Below, one piece after another: positions 12,532 to 19,991 of a DNA stretch of 24,966 nt. Made by a program: the position numbers and the translations under genes. This stretch comes from Nitrospirae bacterium RIFCSPHIGHO2_01_FULL_66_17. Lineage in GTDB: Bacteria > Nitrospirota > Nitrospiria > 2-01-FULL-66-17. The stretch spans positions 12,394 through 37,359 of the forward strand of contig MHEO01000040.1 in the NCBI GenBank assembly GCA_001803875.1. Reading direction: 5' to 3'. The notes below the pieces were generated by a model, which worked only from the letters and a program-made list of their open reading frames with translations, had not been told where the DNA came from and did no database searches. Within the stretch, counting starts at the first letter, position 1; every line of letters begins with the position of its first letter.

Positions 12532-13809
12532 ATGGCTGAAGGGCTGGAAACCGAAGTCAAGACGAACCCCCAGGGCGACGTGATCACCGCGACCGAAGCG
12601 CCCAAAGTTCAGGCGAAGGAGAACAAGGCGGCCAAGCAGCGCGTGGTAACGCCGGAGCATCTCTTCTTCGAGGCGCCGCGCACGAAGACGTTCATCACCG
12701 GCAGCGAGGCCGCGAAAGAGGCCATCCGCCGCGCCAACGTCGACATCGCGATCTCGTATCCGATCACGCCGCAGAGCGAGACGATGCAGCAGGTCGGCTA
12801 TCTCTACGCCGAGGGCTATCTGAAGGACTACTACCGCGGCGAGGAGGAATACGGCGTGATGTCCGCGATCGCGGGCGCGTCGCGGGCCGGCGTGCGGGCG
12901 TTGACCGCCACGGCGGGGCCCGGTCTGATGCGCGGGATGGAGGTGATCACCTCGTGGCCGGGTGGCCGGATGCCCTTGCTCCTGTTGGTGATGTGCCGGG
13001 TGATCAACGCGCCGCTGGCGATTCAGCCCGACAACGTCGAGCTCTCCTACCTGCTCAACTCGGGGGTGCTGCTGTTCCACGGCGAGAACCAGCAGGACTT
13101 CTTCGATTTCCCCCTCAAGGCCTACATGATCGCGGAAAAGTGCGAGGTCACGCTGCCGGCCGCGGTCGCCGTCGACGGCTTTTTCGTCACCCACGCGCGC
13201 GGCTGGGTCGAGCTGCCGCCGGACGACATCAAGCTGCCCCCGCGCGACTGCTACCACGAGGCGGTGCCGATGATGGACAACGAGAACCCGCCGGCCCGGC
13301 TCTCGCGCGACGCGCCCATCCAGAAGAGCAACTTCATCAGCTACCAGATGCACGCGTCGTGGCAGCAGGAGATCTGGGCAGCCCAAGACCGGGCGCGCCC
13401 CTGGATCAAGAAATACATGGGCGGGCTGATCGAGGTGGTGAATCCCGGGGCCGAGACGATGATCGTGGCCTCGGGTAGCGCCGTGTCCCAGTCCCGCGAA
13501 GCGGTCCGCCAGGCCGGGGAGAAGGGCGACACGATCGGGCTGGTCAAGATCCGGTCGCTGCGGCCGTTCCCGACCCAGGAGTTGATCGAGGCGTGTCGCC
13601 ACGCGAAGCGGATCATCGTCCCCGAGTTCAACTGCATCGGCTGGCTCGCCAAGGAAGTGCGGTCGGCCCTCTACGGTCAGACAAAGGCCGAGATCGTCCC
13701 AGGACCGAGGGTGTTCGGCGGGATGTCGATGCCGACCGAGTTGATCCTGGAGTACCTGTACAAGACGCCCAACGAAGCCCGACTGACGACGAAGCCGCTC
13801 GTCTTATAA
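12532..13809 (+). CDS. porA: 2-oxoacid:ferredoxin oxidoreductase subunit alpha (pyruvate type)
   Basis: The product has 425 residues. The enzyme links oxidative decarboxylation of a 2-oxoacid to ferredoxin reduction; run in reverse it fixes CO2 in the reductive TCA cycle. The alpha-subunit signatures are GSEAAKEAIRRANVDIAISYPITPQSE (quoted in parts, about 57-82), EEYGVMSAIAGASRAGVRALTATAGPG near 102-128, and the domain II block SLRPFPTQELIEA near 343-355. A lysine-rich extension of about 50 residues precedes the conserved part. GAGGAG lies just upstream of the ATG. Pyruvate is favoured as substrate by resemblance, but 2-oxoglutarate is not excluded. Confidence 0.88.
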   Translation: MAEGLETEVKTNPQGDVITATEAPKVQAKENKAAKQRVVTPEHLFFEAPRTKTFITGSEAAKEAIRRANVDIAISYPITPQSETMQQVGYLYAEGYLKDYYRGEEEYGVMSAIAGASRAGVRALTATAGPGLMRGMEVITSWPGGRMPLLLLVMCRVINAPLAIQPDNVELSYLLNSGVLLFHGENQQDFFDFPLKAYMIAEKCEVTLPAAVAVDGFFVTHARGWVELPPDDIKLPPRDCYHEAVPMMDNENPPARLSRDAPIQKSNFISYQMHASWQQEIWAAQDRARPWIKKYMGGLIEVVNPGAETMIVASGSAVSQSREAVRQAGEKGDTIGLVKIRSLRPFPTQELIEACRHAKRIIVPEFNCIGWLAKEVRSALYGQTKAEIVPGPRVFGGMSMPTELILEYLYKTPNEARLTTKPLVL

Positions 13810-13820
13810 GGAGGTCGTTC

Positions 13821-14714
13821 ATGTCGCTCGACACGCTGAAAATATCGCCAGGCTTTGAGTCATACATGCCGAAGGAGTACGTGGATCTCGTCGAGCGTGG
13901 TCCGTACGGCCGGGACGTGAAGGTCAGCGAGATGGGGACCTTTAAGGAGATCATCGAGGAGCACCCGATGTGCGCGGGGTGCGCCATGACGCTGTTCATT
14001 CGGACCGCGCTGATCGGATTGCCGGCGCCCGAGCACACCGTGATTTTGGGCACCGCGGGGTGCGGGCGGTTGGTCTTGTCCCAGGCGTCGATCCCGTTCA
14101 TCTACGGGAATTACGGAGACACCAACGGCGTGGCGTCCGGCCTCAAGCGCGGCCTGGAGATCCGGTTTCCCAACCAGACCAAGGACGTGGTCGTGATGGC
14201 CGGCGACGGCGGTTTGGCTGATATCGGGTTTAGCTGCGTGATGCACTCGTGGTTCCGGAAGGAGAAGTTCACCACGGTCATGCTGGACAACGAGGTGTAC
14301 GGGAACACGGGCGGCCAGGAGAGCGGCATGACCAACAAGGGCATGGTGCTCAAGATGGCGCCCTTCGGGAAGAAGTTCGAGAAGATGGACATGATCGGCC
14401 TCGCGAAGACGGCCGGCGTGGCGTATATCGCGCGCCTGGCTCCGACCAATCCGACCCGGATCGCGAACGTCATTCGGAAGGCGGTCCTGATCGCACGCGA
14501 GGTCGGCCCGACGTACGTCCAGGCGTACACGTCGTGCAACATCGAATACGCGATCCCGACGCCGAAGGTGATGGACGACGCGCGCGAGGTGGAGAAGGAT
14601 CGCTACGGGTTCATGGAAATCATCTCCGACGAGGCCAAGGCCTATCTGGAGCGGATCGAGCAGGAGAAGAAGGCCAAGGCGAAGGCCGTCGCGGCGTCCA
14701 AGGCCGGGGCGTGA
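13821..14714 (+). CDS. porB: 2-oxoacid:ferredoxin oxidoreductase subunit beta (TPP-binding)
   Basis: The product has 297 residues. The thiamine-diphosphate motif is AGDGGLADIG at 127-136 followed by LDNEVYGNTGGQ at 155-166. Cys51, Cys54, Cys81 and Cys239 match the four ligands of the [4Fe-4S] cluster of pyruvate oxidoreductase beta subunits. The C-terminus is a lysine/alanine-rich tail. The ATG has AAGGAGG upstream and lies 11 bases from the alpha stop. It forms the active site with subunit alpha. Confidence 0.92.
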   Translation: MSLDTLKISPGFESYMPKEYVDLVERGPYGRDVKVSEMGTFKEIIEEHPMCAGCAMTLFIRTALIGLPAPEHTVILGTAGCGRLVLSQASIPFIYGNYGDTNGVASGLKRGLEIRFPNQTKDVVVMAGDGGLADIGFSCVMHSWFRKEKFTTVMLDNEVYGNTGGQESGMTNKGMVLKMAPFGKKFEKMDMIGLAKTAGVAYIARLAPTNPTRIANVIRKAVLIAREVGPTYVQAYTSCNIEYAIPTPKVMDDAREVEKDRYGFMEIISDEAKAYLERIEQEKKAKAKAVAASKAGA

Positions 14715-14751
14715 TCAAACGTCGGGACAACGGGCGGGAGGAGAAGGCGTC

Positions 14752-15462
14752 ATGAAGCGGTATAACATCCGGATGGCCGGCATCGGCGGTCAGGGCGTGG
14801 TGACGGCGTCGCACGTGATGAGCAACGGCGTGATCATTGCCGGGGGCGAAAGCACTCTCGTGCCCTTCTTCGGGTCCGAGAAGCGCATGGCCCCGGTCGA
14901 AAGCTACGTGCGCGTCGCCGAGGGGCGGATCTTCGAGATCGGCGAGATCATCTACCCCAACGTGATCATGATTTTCCACACCCAGGTGATCACGCACGGG
15001 AAATCGTACACCATGCCGTTTTATTCGGGCCTGAAAGACGAGGGCGTCGTGCTCATCAACTCCGAAACGCCGCTGGAGCTTGAGCCCGATCAGGCGAGAG
15101 AGCTCCGGGAAAAGAAGGCCAAGGTGTTTTATATCCCGGCGAGCAAACTGGCTGCCGAAATCGGCGGAACCGAGCTGGCCACCAACATGGGGATGGTCGG
15201 GGCGGTCGCCGCCATCATCGGGCTGCCGGATCTGGCATCACTCGAGCAATCGGTGAAAGAGCGCTTCCTGGGCAAGGGGTTCGTGGTGTCCGGAGGCACG
15301 GCCTCGCTGGACAACGTGATCGAGAAAAAGTTCGGGAAAAAGGTCGAGCTGATCCAGAAGAACATGGACGTGATCAAGGCTGCGCACAAGTACGCGGTGG
15401 ATCACAAGTGGAACGATCTCTCGGTGGCCGAGACGGCGGCCCTGGCGGCGGCCGGTCGGTAG
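14752..15462 (+). CDS. porG: 2-oxoacid:ferredoxin oxidoreductase subunit gamma
   Basis: The product has 236 residues. The N-terminal GIGGQGVVTASHVM (residues 10-23) is the hallmark of the gamma domain, followed by the FFGSEKRMAPVESYVR substrate-side loop at about 40-55. In other organisms this domain is fused to alpha or stands alone, as here; it helps bind the CoA moiety. The ribosome site is GGAGGAGAAGG. It is fourth in the operon. Confidence 0.9.
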   Translation: MKRYNIRMAGIGGQGVVTASHVMSNGVIIAGGESTLVPFFGSEKRMAPVESYVRVAEGRIFEIGEIIYPNVIMIFHTQVITHGKSYTMPFYSGLKDEGVVLINSETPLELEPDQARELREKKAKVFYIPASKLAAEIGGTELATNMGMVGAVAAIIGLPDLASLEQSVKERFLGKGFVVSGGTASLDNVIEKKFGKKVELIQKNMDVIKAAHKYAVDHKWNDLSVAETAALAAAGR

Positions 15463-15492
15463 CGCGGGATAACTTTGAGACAGGGGTGATCC

Positions 15493-15756
15493 ATGTACGC
15501 AGTAGCGCAAATCGATGTCGATATTTGCTCCGCGACCAGTTGTCGGCTATGTACGCAGTTCTGTCCGGAATCGAACACGATCAACTACGATATCAAGCGG
15601 AACACCGCATACGTGGCCGTGGATCGTTGCAAGGGCTGCGAGATCTGCGTGGGGATCTGCGATAATCTGGCCAAGCACCACGCGATCAAGATGGTGCCGA
15701 TCACCGAGATTGTCGAGGGCTACGAGATGTCGAAGCTCGGGTTTCACAAGTTTTGA
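15493..15756 (+). CDS. 2x[4Fe-4S] ferredoxin-type subunit of the oxidoreductase
   Basis: The product has 87 residues with eight cysteines: Cys12, 17, 20 and 24 (C-x4-C-x2-C-x3-C, slightly wider than the usual first gap) and Cys46, 49, 52 and 56 (the standard C-x2-C-x2-C-x3-C). It should carry electrons from the active site to soluble ferredoxin. In other oxidoreductases this is the delta subunit. It is last of the five subunits here, 30 bases after gamma, and its TGA overlaps the TTG start of the zinc-ribbon gene. Confidence 0.88.
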   Translation: MYAVAQIDVDICSATSCRLCTQFCPESNTINYDIKRNTAYVAVDRCKGCEICVGICDNLAKHHAIKMVPITEIVEGYEMSKLGFHKF

Positions 15757-15998
15757 GGAAAGCGGGTTTCGGCGGGCCGATCTCCGGACACGGGGATCGG
15801 CTTCCACTCACCTGTCCGCGGTGCGGCCGCGAAAACACGACCCGATCGAGCTTCTGCGAGGGCTGCCTCCAGGAGTTTCCCTCCGAGCTCTGGGACGCCC
15901 GTCGATTAATCTGCCCCGAGTGCCGCCACGACAATCCGCACGCGAACGACCACTGCGAGCGGTGTCACGAGCCGCTGAAGCCAGGACAATCGGAGTGA
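15753..15998 (+). CDS. Double zinc-ribbon protein, coupled to the oxidoreductase operon
   Basis: The product has 81 residues with two zinc ribbons, Cys21/24/35/38 and Cys54/57/68/71, each C-x2-C-x10-C-x2-C. The second knuckles read CEGC and CERC. The only possible start in frame is TTG 15753, which overlaps the previous stop as TTGA, so the gene is probably read by re-initiation. The function is unknown. Zinc ribbons of this sort often mediate protein contacts, and the tight coupling suggests a role in the assembly or regulation of the oxidoreductase. Confidence 0.7.
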   Translation: MRKAGFGGPISGHGDRLPLTCPRCGRENTTRSSFCEGCLQEFPSELWDARRLICPECRHDNPHANDHCERCHEPLKPGQSE

Positions 15999-16019
15999 GC
16001 CGCCGCGAGCGGTAGAGCG

Positions 16020-16457
16020 CTATTCGGGAGAAACGACGAGCTGCCTCAGCAGCTCGATGTAGGAGGTTTCCTCGAAACTCTGGCCGCGCCTGAAACTTGT
16101 AAAATACAGCTCGGCGTACACGGCGGCGATCGCATGGACGGCCTCGTGCCGGTCGGCGCCCCGGCCGGTCAGCACGTTGAGCGTCTCGACCGCCTCGGGC
16201 GGGGATTTGTCCAGCAACTGCTTTTCGATCAGGACGTGCAGCGCGGTGTGGATGAACGGGTTGACGACCGTGCCGTTGACCTCCTGGGGCGTGGCGGACA
16301 ATTCGCCGAGATCCCACATCGCGTCCAACTCGGGATGGAGGTCCATGGCCGCCGAGATGAGGGCGTCGTCCCCCTCCAGGTTTCCGGTTTCAAGCCGCCG
16401 TTTGGCGATCGTGGTGAATCGCCATTGGTTGTCTTTGTCGAAGAGCATGCGCGACAC
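16020..16457 (-). CDS. DUF1841-like protein
   Basis: The product has 145 residues and looks soluble and alpha-helical. The block VNPFIHTALHVLIEKQL followed by PPEAVETL and RHEAVHAIAAVYAELYF resembles DUF1841 (NPFLH-x-LH-x-x-I-x-EQ ... HxAxHA), whose function is unknown. The histidines His70, His74 and those in RHEAVHA could form a metal site. GTG (16455-16457) lies three bases after the stop of the upstream gene, so the two are an operon. An ATG three codons later is an alternative. It converges on the zinc-ribbon gene with only 21 bases between. Confidence 0.65.
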   Translation of the reverse strand: MSRMLFDKDNQWRFTTIAKRRLETGNLEGDDALISAAMDLHPELDAMWDLGELSATPQEVNGTVVNPFIHTALHVLIEKQLLDKSPPEAVETLNVLTGRGADRHEAVHAIAAVYAELYFTSFRRGQSFEETSYIELLRQLVVSPE

Positions 16458-16460
16458 CGA

Positions 16461-16748
16461 TCAGGGCGTGTCGGTCGTGTGCGTTCGCCGCACCCCGCCG
16501 TCGCCCCCGTAGACCATGAAGACCTTTTTCCCCTGTCGGACGTGGTACGTGGCCCACGCCGGGCTCTCGGTGCCGTACCGCGCGTCCGGATCGCTGCCGG
16601 ACGCCTTGAGAAAATCGGGGTAGGTCAGGCCGGCGTCGAACACGTCGGCCAGGAGGCAGTCGGTACAAAATCCCCGACCGTGCAGTGAAATTTTTCCGAG
16701 GAATTTTTCGATCTCTTCGGGGTCATTCAGTTCGATGGGGTCCATCAT
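16461..16748 (-). CDS. Small conserved-looking protein with a CxxC motif, unknown
   Basis: The product has 95 residues from the first of two adjacent ATGs (16746-16748). It is acidic at the N-terminus (MMDPIELNDPEEIEKFLGK) and has a GFCTDCLLADVFDAG segment with a CxxC pair near residues 28-31. The C-terminal part, VFMVYGGDGGVRRTH, looks like a beta hairpin. I do not recognise the family. The frame is open upstream to a TTG at 16811, but that region is occupied by a good promoter, so the shorter start is preferred. It is first in a two-gene operon with the DUF1841-like gene. Confidence 0.6.
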   Translation of the reverse strand: MMDPIELNDPEEIEKFLGKISLHGRGFCTDCLLADVFDAGLTYPDFLKASGSDPDARYGTESPAWATYHVRQGKKVFMVYGGDGGVRRTHTTDTP

Positions 16749-16781
16749 CCTCACGGGTTGGAGTATTGGCTTCACAGACGA

Positions 16782-16811
16782 ATTGTACGCGAGACTCCAC
16801 GGTCGGATCAA
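16782..16811 (-). promoter_or_regulatory. Promoter of the small-unknown/DUF1841 operon
   Basis: On the minus strand TTGATC (16811-16806) and TACAAT (16787-16782) are 18 bases apart, about 34 bases before the chosen ATG. Confidence 0.5.
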
Positions 16812-16930
16812 GACCGCCGGCGGTCCCTCCCGAGCGGGACAATCGTTCGACGGGTTGCGGCGGGCATCGCGGTTGCGGTAAGGTGAGGCACATGAGACGC
16901 CGACATCAGAGTGTCGTGGGCGCGTAGGCG

Positions 16931-17677
16931 GTGATCAAGCGCCTGATCAAACGTGTCGTGGTCACCGGCGTGGGATCGCCGACCGGCACCGCCGTGGCGA
17001 CCGCGTTCAAGCGCCACGGTTGGCTCGTGGTGGGCGTCGACCACGCGTTTCGTCCGGCGCACGTTCATCAGTTCTACTTCATCTCGCCCGTCCATCACCC
17101 CGGTTGGGTCGATGAACTCCTCCTCCTGGTCAGGCGGGAGCGGAGCACGTTGGTGGTGCCGACCCGCCGCGAAGAGTTCCTGCCCCTCGCGCGCCGACAA
17201 CGGGAGTTTCCTCGCGCCGGCGCGAGTCTTTATCTTCCGGCTCCCGACACGGTCGAGGATGTGTTGGACGCGCGCCTCGTGTCCCACCGGTTGAGACGGG
17301 CGGGGTTGGTCGCCGAGGAGCCGTGGAACGAGAGGCGCCGCGAGGATCGGACCGGACGGCTGTTCGAGGCGGCGCTGTGCCGGGATGTCGGAGCGCCTCA
17401 GGCGGCGCTGGGCTGCGCCGTGTTCGAACTGTTCGACAACGGAGACGCTCCCGTCCGAGCCGAGCGCCGGAAGGATGAGGCCGCGGTCGAGGCCGTCGCC
17501 GTGCAGGCCGCCGAAGCCCTCGGGGTGACGGGGCCGGCGACCGTGCACATCCGGCGGGACGCCGACGGTGGATTGAGCGTGGTGGAGATGACTCTGAGTC
17601 CGTGCGTCCACGGCCCGCTGGCAAACGAGGTACTCGAGTCGCTCGTGCAGTTATGGGAGCGGGACCAACCCGCGTGA
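16931..17677 (+). CDS. Shortened ATP-grasp-like protein
   Basis: The product has 248 residues. Residues 8-125 look like the pre-ATP-grasp domain of carbamoyl-phosphate-synthase-like ligases: a Rossmann VVVTGVGSPTGTAVATAF, VVGVDHAF, then LVVPTRREEFLPLA and a D-x-x-x-x-x-LDARLVSHRL helix. Residues 195-235 resemble the end of an ATP-grasp domain (GVTGPATVHIRRDADGGLSVVEM, quoted in part, then SPCVHG). The central ATP-binding part is far shorter than in active enzymes (300-400 residues), so the protein may be a pseudo-enzyme or a deletion derivative. The start is GTG 16931; an in-frame TAG lies just upstream. Its stop is followed after six bases by hairpin repeat copy 4. Confidence 0.55.
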   Translation: MIKRLIKRVVVTGVGSPTGTAVATAFKRHGWLVVGVDHAFRPAHVHQFYFISPVHHPGWVDELLLLVRRERSTLVVPTRREEFLPLARRQREFPRAGASLYLPAPDTVEDVLDARLVSHRLRRAGLVAEEPWNERRREDRTGRLFEAALCRDVGAPQAALGCAVFELFDNGDAPVRAERRKDEAAVEAVAVQAAEALGVTGPATVHIRRDADGGLSVVEMTLSPCVHGPLANEVLESLVQLWERDQPA

Positions 17678-17683
17678 CGCGCC

Positions 17684-17834
17684 GGAGCCTGTCCATGAAC
17701 GGCCATCTGCTGCGTTGTCAGTCGGTCTTGCGTGCTCACGTACGATCCAGTACGCTCCGCGCGCAAGACCTCCTTCCGCCTTGCATCTGACCATTCCTGA
17801 ACAGGCTCCAATACCCAGATAACGGACACACTCC
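17684..17834. repeat. Dispersed hairpin element, copy 4 (core type B)
   Basis: The 151-bp copy lies between two convergent genes. The left end GGAGCCTGTCC (17684-17694) is intact, the inner right arm GAACAGGCTCC is at 17799-17809, and the outer right arm has drifted to GGACACACTCC (17824-17834). Its core matches copy 2 but the main stem is GGTCTTGCG (17724-17732) with CGCAAGACC (17762-17770), a compensated change. The apical stem CGTAC/GTACG is kept while its loop differs. On the minus strand, TA plus the end G forms the TAG stop of the glutamate dehydrogenase gene. Confidence 0.85.
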
Positions 17835-19114
17835 TAAGGGAAAATCCCGCGCGCGAGCTTGGCGGCGGCGATCTTTTGGATCCCGATCATCAGCGCGGCC
17901 ATCCGCATATCGACCTTCTTTTCCTGCGCCGTGGCCAGCACCTGGGCGAACGCCGTGGTCATGATCTCGCGCAGCCGTTCGTAGACCTCGCGCTCCTTCC
18001 AAAAGAGGTGTTGCAGGCCCTGGACCCATTCGAAGTACGACACCGTGACGCCGCCGGCGTTGGCGAGGATGTCGGGGATCACGAAGATGCCGCGGCCCTG
18101 GAGGATCGGGTCGGCTTCGAGGAGCGTGGGGCCGTTGGCGCCCTCGGCCAGGATGCGGCAGCGTACGCGCTCGGCGTTGGCCTTGGTGATCTGGCCGGAG
18201 AGCGCGGCGGGCACCAGGATGTCGCAGGCCACTTCGAGCAGTTCCGCGTTCGAAAGACGCTCGCCCCCTGAAAATCCGTCGAGGGACCCGTGCCGCGCGA
18301 CGTGCTCGATCGCGCCGGCGACGTCGAGACCGCGGTCGTTGACCACGCCGCCGCTCACGTCGCTGATCGCGATCACCCGACAGCCGGCCTCCACGAGAGC
18401 CTTCGCGGTGATCGACCCCACGTTGCCGAATCCCTGGATGGCCGCCCGCTTGCCCTCAGGCTGCACGCCGAGGTGCTTCATCGCCTCCAGGATGGTGTAG
18501 ACGACCCCGCGTCCGGTCGCCTCGTTGCGGCCCTGCGACCCGCCAATGGCGATGGGTTTCCCGGTCACCACGCCGGGGACGGCGTAGCCCTTGAACTGGC
18601 TGTAGGTGTCCATCATCCAGGCCATCGTTTGTTCGTTCGTGCCCATGTCGGGCGCGGGGACGTCGATGTCCGGTCCCAGGATCGGGAGGATTTCAGCGGT
18701 GTACCGCCTCGTCAATCGCTGCAGTTCCACGCGGGACATCGCGCGCGGATCGCACCGGATGCCGCCCTTGGCGCCCCCGAACGGCAGCCCGACCAGGGCG
18801 CACTTCCAGGTCATCCACATGGCCAGCGCGCAGACCTCGCCGAGATTGACGTCGGGGTGGTACCGGATGCCGCCCTTCGACGGGCCGAGGGTGTTGTCGT
18901 GGTGCACACGGTAGCCGGTGAACACCCGGATCGAATCATCCCCCATGCGAATCGGCACGCTCACCATGAGCGCCCGCTTGGGGACCACGAAGCGCTGCCA
19001 GACGTTGGGATCCAGGTTGATCGAGGCGGCGGCTTTCTCGAACTGAGCCACGGCCATCTCGTAAATGGGCGTGAAGTATTCCGGTCGATACGCCGCGTGG
19101 GGCGAGGTCGTCAT
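17834..19114 (-). CDS. gdhA: Glutamate dehydrogenase (Glu/Leu/Phe/Val family)
   Basis: The product has 426 residues, the normal length of hexameric class-I bacterial/archaeal enzymes. It interconverts glutamate with 2-oxoglutarate and ammonium using NAD(P)H. Substrate-binding Lys80 (GPSKGGIRYHP), Lys104 and catalytic Lys116 (PFGGAKGGI) are present, as is PAPDMGTNEQTMAWM. The coenzyme domain has the AIQGFGNVGS dinucleotide loop. The start ATG has AGGAGCG upstream and an extended -10 box behind it. The last residues, RGIFP, are the usual family end. The TAG stop is completed by the hairpin repeat, so insertion did not shorten the protein. Confidence 0.94.
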   Translation of the reverse strand: MTTSPHAAYRPEYFTPIYEMAVAQFEKAAASINLDPNVWQRFVVPKRALMVSVPIRMGDDSIRVFTGYRVHHDNTLGPSKGGIRYHPDVNLGEVCALAMWMTWKCALVGLPFGGAKGGIRCDPRAMSRVELQRLTRRYTAEILPILGPDIDVPAPDMGTNEQTMAWMMDTYSQFKGYAVPGVVTGKPIAIGGSQGRNEATGRGVVYTILEAMKHLGVQPEGKRAAIQGFGNVGSITAKALVEAGCRVIAISDVSGGVVNDRGLDVAGAIEHVARHGSLDGFSGGERLSNAELLEVACDILVPAALSGQITKANAERVRCRILAEGANGPTLLEADPILQGRGIFVIPDILANAGGVTVSYFEWVQGLQHLFWKEREVYERLREIMTTAFAQVLATAQEKKVDMRMAALMIGIQKIAAAKLARGIFP

Positions 19115-19150
19115 CGGTCGCGCTCCTGAGGATCAGGTTGGGCCGCGTTT

Positions 19151-19159
19151 AGTATAGCA
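19151..19159 (-). promoter_or_regulatory. Extended -10 promoter of gdhA
   Basis: The minus strand reads TGCTATACT (TGn plus TATACT), 36 bases before the gdhA ATG. No clear -35 is seen, as is usual for extended -10 promoters. Confidence 0.45.
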
Positions 19160-19189
19160 GGGCGTTGCTTGTCCCCCGCGACGCCGCGG

Positions 19190-19198
19190 TGGTACACT
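19190..19198 (+). promoter_or_regulatory. Extended -10 promoter of the CinA-like gene
   Basis: TGGTACACT (TGn plus TACACT) lies 20 bases before ATG 19219, and GGAGG at 19210-19214 is the ribosome site. It is back to back with the gdhA promoter. Confidence 0.4.
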
Positions 19199-19218
19199 GC
19201 GGGGCTCCCGGAGGACGG

Positions 19219-19986
19219 ATGACGACGCGCGCCGAAATCGTGATCATCGGGAACGAGATCTTGTCGGGTAAGGTCGCCGACGAGCATTCGGCGTTTTTGT
19301 GCCGCGAGTTTCGCGCACTCGGTGTCGACGTGCGCCGGGTGGAGATCATCCCGGACGAGGTGGATGCGATCGCGGACGCCGTCCGCGCCGCCTGGGAACG
19401 CGCCGATCTGATCGTCACGACCGGCGGCGTGGGGCCGACGCCCGACGACGTCACCATCGCCGGCATCGCGCGGGGGCTCGGCCGGCCGGTGATTCGGCAT
19501 CCGGATCTCGAATCGCTGGTGAGGGTGCTGTACGGCAAGCAACCGCTCAAGGCCGCCGAGCGGCTGGCTGAGGTCCCGGAAGGCGCAACGCTCATCTCGG
19601 CGCCCGGGCTCCGGGTTCCGGTGGTTGTCGTCGAGAAGCTCTACATTTTTCCCGGCGTGCCCGAGACCCTGCGGCGCAAGTTCCACGCGATCAAGTCGCG
19701 GTTCCGGGAGGCGCCGTTTCATCTGAAGCGCATCTACCTGGCGGTGGGCGAAGAACCGATCGCCTCGGCCCTGGACGACGCGGTCGCGAAGTTTCCCGCC
19801 CTGTTGCTGGGTTCCTATCCCGTCTTCGACCGCCAGGACTATCGCGTGCTGCTCACCCTCGAATCGAAGGATCTGCGGTATCTCACCGAGGCCCACGCCT
19901 ATCTCTTGGCGCGGTTGCCGCAAGGGGCGGTGGTCCGTCTCGACGACGGATCGCCACAACCGAGGAGTGCCTGGGGGGAAGAGTAG
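19219..19986 (+). CDS. CinA N-terminal (molybdopterin-binding/COG1058) domain protein
   Basis: The product has 255 residues. It starts with AEIVIIGNEILSGKVADEHS and carries IVTTGGVGPTPDDVTI near residues 68-83, the signature of the MoCF/CinA nucleotide-binding domain. A following region with IFPGVPETLRRKF is the usual extension. Full-length CinA (about 410 residues) ends in a nicotinamide-nucleotide amidase domain, which is absent here. Stand-alone proteins of this group are annotated variously as molybdopterin-binding, ADP-ribose pyrophosphatase or FAD-synthase-like, so the reaction is unsettled. The start ATG is supported by GGAGG. It converges on the desaturase gene with only five bases between the stops. 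Confidence 0.8.
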   Translation: MTTRAEIVIIGNEILSGKVADEHSAFLCREFRALGVDVRRVEIIPDEVDAIADAVRAAWERADLIVTTGGVGPTPDDVTIAGIARGLGRPVIRHPDLESLVRVLYGKQPLKAAERLAEVPEGATLISAPGLRVPVVVVEKLYIFPGVPETLRRKFHAIKSRFREAPFHLKRIYLAVGEEPIASALDDAVAKFPALLLGSYPVFDRQDYRVLLTLESKDLRYLTEAHAYLLARLPQGAVVRLDDGSPQPRSAWGEE

Positions 19987-19991
19987 GCGGC

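Noticed and set aside
16461..16811. Longer form of the CxxC protein starting at TTG 16811
   Set aside because: The TTG is part of a -35 box (TTGATC-18-TACAAT), and the extra residues are not like a protein N-terminus.
1204..17834. The four hairpin elements as a CRISPR array or as coding repeats
   Set aside because: The copies are kilobases apart with no spacers between them, and frames through them are short and differ between copies.
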